Positions 24,587-32,915 of a DNA stretch of 50,151 nt are shown one piece after another (the first letter of the stretch is position 1; each line of letters starts with the position of its first letter). Source of the stretch: Nocardia gamkensis NBRC 108242 (GTDB lineage Bacteria; Actinomycetota; Actinomycetes; Mycobacteriales; Mycobacteriaceae); contig NZ_BDBM01000058.1 of assembly GCF_001612985.1 (NCBI RefSeq), positions 1 to 50,151 on the forward strand. Reading direction: 5' to 3'. The notes below the pieces were generated by a model. That model was not told the DNA's origin. It did not search any database and saw only the letters and a list, made by a program, of their open reading frames with translations. Both the position numbers and the translations under genes were made by a program.

Positions 24587-27373
24587 CTACGGTTCCCAAC
24601 CGACACCTCGTGAACTCGTCACGCGTAGGTGTCCGCTGCTGCCGGACACCACGATGTCGCCTTCCCGATCCGTTCGGGACACCATGGCGCCGAGGGCGGA
24701 CAGGTCCGCGAGGACGGCGGGGTTGGGATGGCCGAAGGTGTTGTCGGCGCCGACGCTGACGAGCACCAGGCGGGGCCGTACCGCGTCCAGGAATTCTTTG
24801 GTGGTTGTGCGTGATCCGTGGTGCGGGAGTTTGAGGATGTCCGCCTGGATGGGGATCCCGGCATGCATCAGAGCCCGCTGCGCGGACGCTTCGATGTCCC
24901 CGGTGAGCAGGATCCGGCCCGCGGGCGTGCGGGCGGTGACGACCACCGAACGGTCGTTGGCATCCTCGGTTTCGGCACCCCGGACGGGTCGCGGACCGCT
25001 TCTGGACGGCGCGAGCACTTCGAGTTCGATCGACCCGAAACTCAGCAGGTGCCCGGCCGACAACTCCAGCAGCGGCACTCCCGCGCTTCTGGCGATGACC
25101 GCGACCTGCGCGAGCCCCGAGGCAGGAGTACGGGCGTCACCCGATGGGCGCACCGGCCTTTTGCTCTCGAATGCGGCTGCATCACAACCGAGTTGCTCGC
25201 GCCTGCTCCCGTAGGAGGAGTGCTCGTAGATGTCCGGCAGCAGCCTTCGCGCGTCTGTCCGGCCGGTCGGAGGGGTGCGATGATTCTCCGCATCGCGCTT
25301 CGCGGCACGGATGAGCGCCGGTGCATTCGCGGCCGGTGCAGCGGTCGGCACGGAGCCGCAGCCGGGCTCGATTTCGGAAGTCGGCCGGCCGGGGCCGGGC
25401 GGAGTAGGCGGCGCAAGACCGTCGAGCTCGTGGATTCCGACGGCGATCGCGTCGACCGCACGCTCGTGCAGTGCGCCGGTGAGCCCGTCGATGTGGTCCG
25501 CGTGCGGATGGGTGAGGATCAGCAGCGGGATGCGCGAGATGCCCAACCGGTCCAGGCAAGTGCGGATCGGGCGGGGATCAGGTCCGACATCGATGACGAT
25601 GGCGGCGCCGGGACCGACCGACAGGGCGAGGCCGTCGCCTTGGCCGACATCGCATGCCGCGAGAATCCAACCGCTCGGCGGCCAGCCCGGATGCCAGAGC
25701 CGCACCGGGACCAGCACCACCGCGACGCCGAGCACCATCGCGGCGGCGATCCGCCGCACGGCTCGGGCACGCACGCCCGCGATCGCGCCCGCCACGACGG
25801 CACCCGCGATCAGCCCGCCCGCCACACCACCCGGCACCGCGACGGATGCGCCGGGCAGCGCGGCCGCGTGGCGGGCCACCCACAGCAACCACCACAGCGG
25901 CGGCGTAGCGCAACGCAAGACCAGGTCGGCGAGCGGCGACCACAGGCTCGCGAGCACCGCACCACCCGCCCCGACGACGGTGATCGGCGCGATGACCGGG
26001 GCGACAAGGACATTCGCGAGCACCGCGACCAGGCTGAGCCGTCCGGTGAGCGCGATCACGATCGGCGTCGTGACCACGAACGCCCCGGCGGACACGGCGA
26101 CTATCTCGGCGGGCACGCGCCACCATCCCCTGGCACGCAACCAGTCGCCCCAGCTCGGCGCCAGCAGGATGAGGCCACCCGTCGCGATCACCGACAGCGC
26201 GAACCCGGCGTTCACGGCGAGCCCGGGCCAGAGGGCGAGCAGCGCGATGATCGCGGCGCACAGCGCGGGCAGCGCCTGCTTACGACGACCCGTGAGCACG
26301 GCCAACAGGGTGATCGCGCCCATCGCACCGGCGCGCAGCACGCTCGGATCCGGCCGCGCGACGACGATGAACATGAGCAGCGCCGCCGCGGCGACGGCCA
26401 CCGCGCCGCGCGGGCCGAGGGTCAGCACGCGCACGACGAACAACACGACGGAGAGCAAAATGGTGAAATTCGCGCCGCTGACCACGGTCAGGTGCTGTAG
26501 CCCGGCGATCTCGAAGTCCTCGCGCACCTGTCCGGACAGCGCCGAGGTTTCACCGACGACCAGCGCGGGCAGCAATCCTGCGGCGTCGGGCGGCAGTGCC
26601 CGCATGGCCGATGCCGCGAAATCGGTGCGCACCGAATCGGCGATGCGCTGCCACCAGGGCAGTGGCCCCGCGACGACCGGCGCTCCCTGTGCCTGCAGCA
26701 TCACGACGGTGAGGTCGGGCCGCCGCGGCTGGTCCACCCGGGCCCGGAACTCGACCGGGCCGCCCGGCGACAAGTCGGCCCACTCCGGTCCGGAAGCCAG
26801 GACGACCACCGCGCCACCGGCCCGCACCGTCACACCCCCGCGCCGGTATTCGCGCAGATCCGCCCGGACCACCCATTGCCGGTCCGCACCGGCGACCTTG
26901 GCACGCAGTGGTTTCGGGTCGTCCGTCGGGGTGACCACCACGCGCAGCGACTGCCCCGCCGCCGCCCGCAACGGATGGCTCGCCACCCGATGTTCCCGCC
27001 ATGCCGCGGCAGCCGCGAAGCCGGCCCCCAGGACGACAGCCGCGAGGGCCACCACCGCTACCGCTCGCCGGCGTTCGCCACGGTGCGCGATCGCCCACAG
27101 CAGCAGCACCCACAACCCGATGGCTGAAACCGTCAACGCGGCCGCAAGTCCCACCCCGGCTCGCCACCCCGCCGTCACAGCCACGATCGTTGCGCCCCAA
27201 CAGGACAGCGCGGCCGGTAAGAGGCGGGCGTCCAGAACCTGGACAGTGCCGGGATCCTCCGCCGCGACGCCCTGCTGCGAACCTCGAACCCCTTCGCCCG
27301 TGCCGGCCACCGGCGACTGCGCAGGAGATCCCAGCCTCCGGCGGACCAGCTCGATCAAACCGCCGGCGGTCAT
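24587..27373 (-). CDS. comEC: ComEC/Rec2-type DNA uptake channel with metallo-beta-lactamase domain
   Basis: A 928-residue membrane protein. An N-terminal pair of helices is followed by an OB-like DUF4131-type domain, the competence domain with GLQHLTVVSGANFTILLSVV and about ten helices, and a C-terminal metallo-beta-lactamase domain: CDVGQGDGLAL (about 573), the metal motif THPHADHIDG (about 620) and LPHHGSRTTTKEF (about 848). ComEC carries single-stranded DNA inward during transformation, and the lactamase-type domain may be a nuclease. Residues about 654-752 are a Pro/Arg-rich insertion inside the lactamase domain that relatives lack. The M. tuberculosis homologue is, from memory, much shorter. 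The ATG overlaps the comEA stop by four bases. The open frame upstream to 28219 is antisense-like shadow over comEA. Confidence 0.9.
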   Translation of the reverse strand: MTAGGLIELVRRRLGSPAQSPVAGTGEGVRGSQQGVAAEDPGTVQVLDARLLPAALSCWGATIVAVTAGWRAGVGLAAALTVSAIGLWVLLLWAIAHRGERRRAVAVVALAAVVLGAGFAAAAAWREHRVASHPLRAAAGQSLRVVVTPTDDPKPLRAKVAGADRQWVVRADLREYRRGGVTVRAGGAVVVLASGPEWADLSPGGPVEFRARVDQPRRPDLTVVMLQAQGAPVVAGPLPWWQRIADSVRTDFAASAMRALPPDAAGLLPALVVGETSALSGQVREDFEIAGLQHLTVVSGANFTILLSVVLFVVRVLTLGPRGAVAVAAAALLMFIVVARPDPSVLRAGAMGAITLLAVLTGRRKQALPALCAAIIALLALWPGLAVNAGFALSVIATGGLILLAPSWGDWLRARGWWRVPAEIVAVSAGAFVVTTPIVIALTGRLSLVAVLANVLVAPVIAPITVVGAGGAVLASLWSPLADLVLRCATPPLWWLLWVARHAAALPGASVAVPGGVAGGLIAGAVVAGAIAGVRARAVRRIAAAMVLGVAVVLVPVRLWHPGWPPSGWILAACDVGQGDGLALSVGPGAAIVIDVGPDPRPIRTCLDRLGISRIPLLILTHPHADHIDGLTGALHERAVDAIAVGIHELDGLAPPTPPGPGRPTSEIEPGCGSVPTAAPAANAPALIRAAKRDAENHRTPPTGRTDARRLLPDIYEHSSYGSRREQLGCDAAAFESKRPVRPSGDARTPASGLAQVAVIARSAGVPLLELSAGHLLSFGSIELEVLAPSRSGPRPVRGAETEDANDRSVVVTARTPAGRILLTGDIEASAQRALMHAGIPIQADILKLPHHGSRTTTKEFLDAVRPRLVLVSVGADNTFGHPNPAVLADLSALGAMVSRTDREGDIVVSGSSGHLRVTSSRGVGWEP

Positions 27374-28737
27374 ACCCGGACCAGCTCCCGCAGCCGGGCC
27401 AGCCGGGCCGGGCCGATGCCGTCGACCTCGCCGAGTTGCTCGACGGACGTGAAGCGTCCGTTGGCCGCACGCCAGCTGACGATGGCGCGGGCGGTGACCG
27501 GCCCGACACCGGGAAGAGCGTCGAGGTCGGACTCGGAGGCCGTGTTCAGGTCGATCCGACCCGACGGGCCCGACGGGCGGCTCGGTGTGGCGGCGGATCC
27601 GGAGGACGGTCGCCCGCCCGCACCGATCGTGCCGCTGCTCTGCTGCGGCCCGCCGGAGCTCGGAGCGACCGGACCGACGAGCACTTGGTCGCCATCCGAC
27701 AACCGCTGCGCGAGATTCAGGCCGGTGGTGTCCGCGCCCGCACTCGGGCCGCCCGCAGCGGCGAGCGCGTCGGCGACACGCGACCCTTCGGGGAGGCGGA
27801 CCAAACCGGTGCGCTGGACCAGGCCGACCACGCTGATGACCAATTCGGCTGTCGGCGGGGGCGGGTCGACGCGCTCCCGTGGTGCCGCGACGGCGCTCGC
27901 CGAAGCGGCAGTACCCGGTGTTGCCAAGGCGACGGCCTGCCCGAGCGCCAACGGTGGCACCGGCTGGGCGATCGGGCGCTCGCGGAAAACGATCACGCCG
28001 GCGACGACCATCGCGGCGAGCCCGACGAACGCGAGCGCACGCACCCCGCGACGCCCCGGATCGAATCGGATGCCCCGCAATCGTTCGGGCACGAGGCGGT
28101 GCCGCCAGTCGGGCCCGGTCACCGGCTCCGCCAGCCAGCCGGGGGACCGAACGCGACCGACATCGTCTTCGGACTCCCGGTCGGGTGCCGGATGGCCGGG
28201 CAACCGCAGGAGATTCCATTTCCCCGCCCCAGCGGAGGTATCGTCCGGCCCTGGTTCACCCTGTTGCGTAATACCATCGGCGAAACCTTCTTCGTGTGTC
28301 GATCCGCGCCGGTCCTCGTCCTCCTCGGATCCGGTCGCCGGGGTTTCCGCCGCTGTCCCGCCAGAACGAGATGTGGACGGCGCTTCCCCAGCCACCGGCC
28401 GCGGGCGATCGACCTGCGGCGTGCGACTCGCCGATCCTGAAACCGCCGCAAGTGAGGAGGTTTCGCGGGAAAACGGCGAACGCGCCCCCGCACCGGACCG
28501 CCCCACGCGTTGGGCGGCTGCCCGGGCGGCACTCGACTCGCCCGCACGATCCGGCTGTCCGATCCTCCGTCCGGATTCGCCGCTGTAGGATCGCGCTATC
28601 GCCCGAATAGGCCCTGCCCGTTCGGCTTCCGGCGACGTCGTCTCGGCGGCCACACCGGCCGTTCTGCTCGCGCCGACCCGGGCGGTCAGTTCACCCAATC
28701 GCCGTCGTACCCGCTCGCGTTCGTCCTGTCGTGACAT
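27370..28737 (-). CDS. comEA: ComEA-type DNA-binding protein with long disordered N-terminus
   Basis: A 455-residue single-pass protein. Residues 1-230 are polar and low complexity, a transmembrane helix lies at about 234-250 (AFVGLAAMVVAGVIVF), then a Pro/Ala linker, an SLBB domain (ISVVGLVQRTGLVRLPEGS) and a C-terminal double helix-hairpin-helix (DLNTASESDLDALPGVGPV, then LGEVDGIGPARLARL), which binds double-stranded DNA without sequence preference. It would hand DNA to ComEC outside the membrane. The start at 28737 follows a leaderless-type -10 box; the in-frame extension to 28851 is rejected. It is the first gene of comEA-comEC(-holA). The 230-residue cytoplasmic tail is longer than in most homologues. 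Confidence 0.9.
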   Translation of the reverse strand: MSRQDERERVRRRLGELTARVGASRTAGVAAETTSPEAERAGPIRAIARSYSGESGRRIGQPDRAGESSAARAAAQRVGRSGAGARSPFSRETSSLAAVSGSASRTPQVDRPRPVAGEAPSTSRSGGTAAETPATGSEEDEDRRGSTHEEGFADGITQQGEPGPDDTSAGAGKWNLLRLPGHPAPDRESEDDVGRVRSPGWLAEPVTGPDWRHRLVPERLRGIRFDPGRRGVRALAFVGLAAMVVAGVIVFRERPIAQPVPPLALGQAVALATPGTAASASAVAAPRERVDPPPPTAELVISVVGLVQRTGLVRLPEGSRVADALAAAGGPSAGADTTGLNLAQRLSDGDQVLVGPVAPSSGGPQQSSGTIGAGGRPSSGSAATPSRPSGPSGRIDLNTASESDLDALPGVGPVTARAIVSWRAANGRFTSVEQLGEVDGIGPARLARLRELVRV

Positions 28738-28744
28738 GGCGGCG

Positions 28745-28750
28745 ACGGTA
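28745..28750 (-). promoter_or_regulatory. -10 hexamer TACCGT for leaderless comEA
   Basis: On the minus strand TACCGT is followed by seven bases and the comEA ATG. No Shine-Dalgarno is present. Confidence 0.5.
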
Positions 28751-28957
28751 GTGCCGCCACACGGCCGAAAAATCGTACCGACCAGCGGATTCGACGAACC
28801 TGTTGATAACCGGAGCGCTGTGCACAACTCGCCCTCGAGCGGTCGGCGCATTCCTCTAACCCGTCAACGCCCACCATGCGGCGCCGCAACACGGCGAGCA
28901 GATGACCGGCCTCGCCGATGCCGACTCGGCCGACGGAGGATCAGAGGAATTCCCGGC

Positions 28958-29443
28958 TCAGCCCAGATCCTTGGCGAAGCAGTTCGACAAGGGCAGTACC
29001 TCGTACGGGGAGAAAATCGGAATACGGTGATAGCCGCTGCGCTCGTAGAAGCGAACGGCTTCCGGTTGCAGGTGACCGGTTTGCAGTATCAGGCGAGGTT
29101 GCGCGGCCGTGCGGGCGGCATCCTCGGCGGCGGCGAGCAGCACGGCCGCGGCGCCGGAGCCACGATGCGCGGGACGGACGAACATCCGCTTGACCTCGAG
29201 TTCCCCCGCGTTCCACCGCAGGGCGGCATGGCCGACCGGGCCGCCGGAGTAAGCGACGAAGGTGCTGTGCACGGTGGCCGGGTCGACGGCATTCGGATTC
29301 GTGGACAGCTGCTTTGCCAGGTGGGCATAGCGCGGCCCGACCTCGGCAGCCATCTCCGCGCGCAATGTCACCGCGTCGGGATGCTCCCAGTCCACCGAGG
29401 TCACGGTGAGCGGCGAACGGAGCGGCGGCCTCGACACACTCAT
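28958..29443 (-). CDS. GNAT-family N-acetyltransferase
   Basis: A 161-residue acetyl-CoA-dependent transferase. Motif A, which binds the pyrophosphate of acetyl-CoA, is KRMFVRPAHRGSGAAAVLLA (about 85-104). Motif B includes LQTGHLQPEAVRFYERSGY, with the Tyr that typically acts as general acid. It occupies roughly the position of eis in M. tuberculosis but is far too short and lacks the Eis domains, so it is not that aminoglycoside acetyltransferase. The acceptor substrate is unknown. The start follows a TAGCGT -10 box at six bases, implying a leaderless message. Confidence 0.88.
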   Translation of the reverse strand: MSVSRPPLRSPLTVTSVDWEHPDAVTLRAEMAAEVGPRYAHLAKQLSTNPNAVDPATVHSTFVAYSGGPVGHAALRWNAGELEVKRMFVRPAHRGSGAAAVLLAAAEDAARTAAQPRLILQTGHLQPEAVRFYERSGYHRIPIFSPYEVLPLSNCFAKDLG

Positions 29444-29449
29444 GCCCCG

Positions 29450-29455
29450 ACGCTA
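29450..29455 (-). promoter_or_regulatory. -10 hexamer TAGCGT for leaderless GNAT gene
   Basis: On the minus strand TAGCGT, six bases, then ATG at 29443. Confidence 0.5.
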
Positions 29456-29515
29456 ACCACAGGACGAACAGCCCGCCCCTATTCGGATCACCGAGATTGC
29501 TGTGTTCGGCGACGT

Positions 29516-30358
29516 TCAGTGGCACCCGCCCGGCACCACCAGCACACCCAGCGCCCCCAGCCCCAGGTGCACCGCCAGCGCGGGTCCGAATTCGGCGACG
29601 ATGAGTTCTCTGATGCCGGGAACGAGTTCGCGCAACTGGCCCGCGACGGTCTGCGCGGCGTCCTCGGCGCCGAGGTGCTGCACGGCCACCGCGGCGCCGT
29701 CCTCGCCGGCCGCGTCGACCGCCGCGGCGACGAGTTTCGCGTACGCCTTGGAGCGCGTCCGTACCTTCTCGCGCAGTTCCAGCCGCCCTTCGACGATGTG
29801 CAGCAGTGGCTTGGTGACCAGCTCGCTGCCGAAGAACGTGGCCGCCGACGACAGCCTGCCGCCGCGGCGCAGCTGCTCGGTGCGATTGACCAGGATGAAC
29901 GTGCGGGCACGCGCGGCGGCGGCGACCGCCGCGTCGTAGACCACGTCCAGCGGCGCCCCGCCCGAGGCTCGGCGCGCGGCGGCCAGGGCGGGCAGCCCGG
30001 TTGCCAGCCCCGCCCCCAGCGAGTCGACCAGGCGGACGCGGTCGGCGGCGTCCATGTCGCGCACGGCCTGTCGCCCGGCCTCCCAGGTCCCGGACAGCCG
30101 ACGGGAAAGATGCACCGCGACAACGCCATCGCCGCCGCTGCGCTCCCAGGCCCGCTCGTAGACCTCGCGCAGCTCACCGGGTGAGGGGGCGGAGGTGGTC
30201 ACGGTGTCGGAGGCATAGTCGATGTCGACGGGATCCACGCCTTCCCGCATCGCCCGGTCGCCGACCAGGACGTGCAGCGGGACAACGGCGATATCCAGTT
30301 CGTCGAGGTGTTCGGCAGGGAGGCCGGCGGACGAATCGGTGACGACCACGACTGCCAC
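29516..30358 (-). CDS. DegV-family fatty-acid-binding protein
   Basis: A 280-residue protein with the two-domain DegV fold. Landmarks are the opening VVVVTDSSAGLP, the central HLSRRLSGTWEAGRQA segment that helps hold the lipid head group, and LGAGLATGLPALAAAR. In Gram-positive bacteria such proteins bind fatty acids and can act with fatty-acid kinase. The GTG start lies three bases after the octT stop, so it is the last gene of the nadD-rsfS-gpgP-octT-degV operon. Association with an octanoyl-transfer enzyme is suggestive of acyl supply. The same neighbour order occurs in M. tuberculosis (Rv2417c-Rv2418c, from memory). Confidence 0.9.
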   Translation of the reverse strand: MAVVVVTDSSAGLPAEHLDELDIAVVPLHVLVGDRAMREGVDPVDIDYASDTVTTSAPSPGELREVYERAWERSGGDGVVAVHLSRRLSGTWEAGRQAVRDMDAADRVRLVDSLGAGLATGLPALAAARRASGGAPLDVVYDAAVAAAARARTFILVNRTEQLRRGGRLSSAATFFGSELVTKPLLHIVEGRLELREKVRTRSKAYAKLVAAAVDAAGEDGAAVAVQHLGAEDAAQTVAGQLRELVPGIRELIVAEFGPALAVHLGLGALGVLVVPGGCH

Positions 30359-30361
30359 GGA

Positions 30362-31831
30362 CTACCGAACCTCCTGCAGGGTCTTCACCATCGCGTTGGC
30401 CACCGCCGTGTGCCCGTCCCAGCCCCAGTGGATGCCGTCCGGGTTCGCCTCGCCGGAGAAGATGTTGTCGCGCACCGCTTCACCGAGGTCGACCAGCGGC
30501 ACCGAGGTCCGGCCCGACCAGGCGCGCAGTGCCTCGACGGCCCGAGGCCTACCGGAGTGCACGCGACCGTAGGCCGCGCAGTCGTGCACCGACGGCAGTA
30601 CCGCGACAACGGGCAGGCCGGGGCGTAACTGTGCCAGCGCCGTGCGGGACTGTTCCAGATAGTCGACGCTCACCTTCGGCGGAAGCGCCACCGGCCTGCC
30701 GAGTTTCGACAGTTTGGGCTGCAACCAGTTGTAGGTGGCGCGCACGACGCGGCGCAGAGCAGGCGGGCGCACGTAGCGGATCAGCTCGCGCAGGGCGGTG
30801 GGCAGCGGCGAGGGCAGCGTGTCCATACCGCCGACCGCGAAGACCACCGCACCCGCACGCGGCACCGCGGCCCACACCCGGGGATCGCCGATCAGCGCCC
30901 AGTAGGCGTCGCGGCAGGTCCAGCCGATCCGCGCGACCAATTCGACGTCCCAATCGAGCTCGGCGGCAACCAGGTTCGGCCAGATGCGCGGATGGTCGGC
31001 GGGCAGTCCGCCCTTGGGCCCGAAGTAGGAGAGCGAGTCGGCGATCACCAGCAGCACCGGGCGCGCGGCTTCGCGTGTTTCGGCCGGCTCGGCGGCAAGG
31101 GATTCCGCATCGGCAGCAGCCGACTCGGACGCCGCGAGTTCGGCTTCCGCTGACACGGCGGGCCCGGTCGGCGCTGTGGCGGGTTCGATCACGGCGTCGG
31201 TGGGCGCGGAGATCGCGTCGGCCGCGGACCCGTCCGCCACCGATTCGCCGAGCACTGCTGCCGGCCCATCCGGCGCGACAGATTCGGCGAGGGCGTCGGC
31301 CGCGAGCTTGTCCGCAGCCGAAGCCACCGGTTCACCGGACTCTGCTGCGAATCCGATCGGTGCTGCGGCAACCGATTCCGCGATCGCCGCCACCGCGTTC
31401 ATAGCAACCGGTTCGCCGGACTCCGCTGATCCATTCGGTGCTGCGGCGAAAGATTCGCCGTCCGCTGCCCCGGCTCCGTCCGCAGCCGAGGCCACCGATT
31501 CGCCGAGCGCTTCCGTCAACTCGGCAACCGGTTCCGAGGCGTCGCTCGTGATGGCGACGGGCGAGGTGTCGGCGGCGGCGTGCGGTCGCGGCTCCGCTCC
31601 GGCGACGATGCCGCCGGATACGTCGTCCTCCGCGTCGGATTCCCCGACGAACTCGGACCGGCCGTTGTTTTCCACGGCCGAGCCCGAGGCATCCTCGGAC
31701 GTTGCCTCGGGTTCGCGGGCAGCCGGTGTCGGGCCGCCGAACAACGCGTCCGGCAACTGCCGTTCGGGCTTGGCCGACACCTTACGGAACAGTTCGTCGG
31801 GGACCGATCTGATCGGCTCTTCAGAGGACAT
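30362..31831 (-). CDS. octT: SGNH-hydrolase octanoyltransferase (OctT-like) with 255-residue Ala/Glu-rich extension
   Basis: A 489-residue protein. The C-terminal 230 residues form an SGNH/GDSL-type domain: nucleophile Ser266 in LLVIADSLSYFG, a Gly/Asn-block region FAVGGMDTLPS and the Asp-His pair in NPDGIHWGWDGH. By synteny with gpgP it matches mycobacterial OctT, which octanoylates early precursors of methylglucose lipopolysaccharide. Residues 1-255 are Ala/Glu/Ser-rich and repetitive, with ESGEPVA twice and ESVA four times; mycobacterial OctT is only about the size of the catalytic part. The ATG overlaps the gpgP end by 11 bases, and the first 30 residues look ordered, so the long form is preferred. 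Acyl specificity is inferred. Confidence 0.82.
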   Translation of the reverse strand: MSSEEPIRSVPDELFRKVSAKPERQLPDALFGGPTPAAREPEATSEDASGSAVENNGRSEFVGESDAEDDVSGGIVAGAEPRPHAAADTSPVAITSDASEPVAELTEALGESVASAADGAGAADGESFAAAPNGSAESGEPVAMNAVAAIAESVAAAPIGFAAESGEPVASAADKLAADALAESVAPDGPAAVLGESVADGSAADAISAPTDAVIEPATAPTGPAVSAEAELAASESAAADAESLAAEPAETREAARPVLLVIADSLSYFGPKGGLPADHPRIWPNLVAAELDWDVELVARIGWTCRDAYWALIGDPRVWAAVPRAGAVVFAVGGMDTLPSPLPTALRELIRYVRPPALRRVVRATYNWLQPKLSKLGRPVALPPKVSVDYLEQSRTALAQLRPGLPVVAVLPSVHDCAAYGRVHSGRPRAVEALRAWSGRTSVPLVDLGEAVRDNIFSGEANPDGIHWGWDGHTAVANAMVKTLQEVR

Positions 31832-32480
31832 CCGGTGCTACCTTCGCCGCCGCGTTCCACACATCCAGACGCCAGCCGGGCTGTTCGATGCTCGGGCCGT
31901 GACTGCTGAGCTGCACCCAGCTGGTGTTGGCCAGTCCTCCGAGGATCGGCCAGTTCTGCGGCGGCAGGTCGAGCAGCGCGGCCGTGAGGGCGGCGATCAG
32001 CCCGCCGTGCGCCACCAGGATGATAGTCCGGCCGGGCCAGTCCTGCCGCTCGACCAGCAACTCCCGTACCACCGGCAGCGACCGCGCACCGACCTCGAGT
32101 TTGCTCTCGCCGTTGGGCGGGGTGTAGTCCGCGTTCAGCCGCCACGTCATGCGCGCGCCCGGGTAGTCGGCGTCGACTTCCAGGTGGGTCAGGCCCTCCC
32201 AGTCGCCGAGGTTGGTCTCCCGCAACCTGGTGTCGGGCACGACGGTGAGGCCGGTGTGCTCGGCCAGTGCCGTCGCGGTGTCGAAGGCCCTGCGCAGGTC
32301 CGAGGAGTGGATTGCGATGGCGTTGCGCGAAACCAGTTCGCGTGCGGCCTCTTTGGCCTGTCTGCGACCGAGTTCGGTGAGATCGGTGTCGATCTGGCCT
32401 TGCATCCGGTCGTCGGCGTTCCATTCGGTTTGCCCGTGGCGCAACAGGATCAAGGTGCGCACGCCGGCATGTCTGCTCAC
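31821..32480 (-). CDS. gpgP: Glucosyl-3-phosphoglycerate phosphatase (histidine phosphatase)
   Basis: A 219-residue phosphoglycerate-mutase-like enzyme that converts glucosyl-3-phosphoglycerate to glucosylglycerate, the second step of methylglucose-lipopolysaccharide synthesis. Phospho-acceptor His15 lies in LLRHGQTEWN, Glu88 in RETNLGDWEG, and the second His158 in LVAHGGLIAAL. Length and the NGESKLEVGARSLPVV segment fit the mycobacterial GpgP branch. The GTG start overlaps the rsfS stop by four bases (GTGA), so it is translationally coupled. Mutase activity is unlikely given the context, although many relatives are annotated as mutases. Confidence 0.9.
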   Translation of the reverse strand: MSRHAGVRTLILLRHGQTEWNADDRMQGQIDTDLTELGRRQAKEAARELVSRNAIAIHSSDLRRAFDTATALAEHTGLTVVPDTRLRETNLGDWEGLTHLEVDADYPGARMTWRLNADYTPPNGESKLEVGARSLPVVRELLVERQDWPGRTIILVAHGGLIAALTAALLDLPPQNWPILGGLANTSWVQLSSHGPSIEQPGWRLDVWNAAAKVAPDVL

Positions 32481-32887
32481 GATCGCGCCTCGTCCTCCGT
32501 CGCCGCCGAGCGTGTCTCCGGAGGCCCGGTGAGGCCGGTGACCGGCACGACGGGGCAGTCCTTCCACAAACGTTCCAGCGCATAGAAATTGCGCTCGTCG
32601 TTGTGCTGGATGTGCACGACGACGTCGACGTAGTCCAGCAGCGCCCAGCGACCTTCGCGGGTGCCCTCGCGCCGGACCGGCTTGTGCCCGGCCGCGCGTA
32701 GCTTCTCCTCCACGTTGTCGACGATGGCGTTGACCTGGCGTTCGTTGGGCGCCGACGCGATCACGAAGCAGTCGGTGATCACCAGCTGCTCGGACACGTC
32801 GAGCACCACCACGTCCGACGCCAGCTTCTCGTCCGCGGCCAGCGCGGCGACCTGCGCGATCTCCACCGACTCCGTCGACGCCGTCAT
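32477..32887 (-). CDS. rsfS: Ribosomal silencing factor RsfS
   Basis: A 136-residue protein that binds uL14 on the 50S subunit and blocks joining to 30S in slow growth. Family motifs: DVVVLDVSEQLVITDCFVIA, NERQVNAIVDNVEE, EGRWALLDYVDVVVHI and ERNFYALERLWKD. The C-terminal 25 residues (ETRSAATEDEARS) are a non-conserved tail. ATG 32887 is the start; the frame upstream to 33034 overlaps nadD and is shadow. It lies 28 bases after nadD, an order conserved widely in bacteria. Confidence 0.95.
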   Translation of the reverse strand: MTASTESVEIAQVAALAADEKLASDVVVLDVSEQLVITDCFVIASAPNERQVNAIVDNVEEKLRAAGHKPVRREGTREGRWALLDYVDVVVHIQHNDERNFYALERLWKDCPVVPVTGLTGPPETRSAATEDEARS

Positions 32888-32915
32888 GCCCGCACCTCGC
32901 TGCGCTCGCTCACGC

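Noticed and set aside
28958..29443. GNAT gene as eis
   Set aside because: Position resembles eis in M. tuberculosis, but at 161 residues it has only one GNAT domain and lacks the Eis C-terminal domains.
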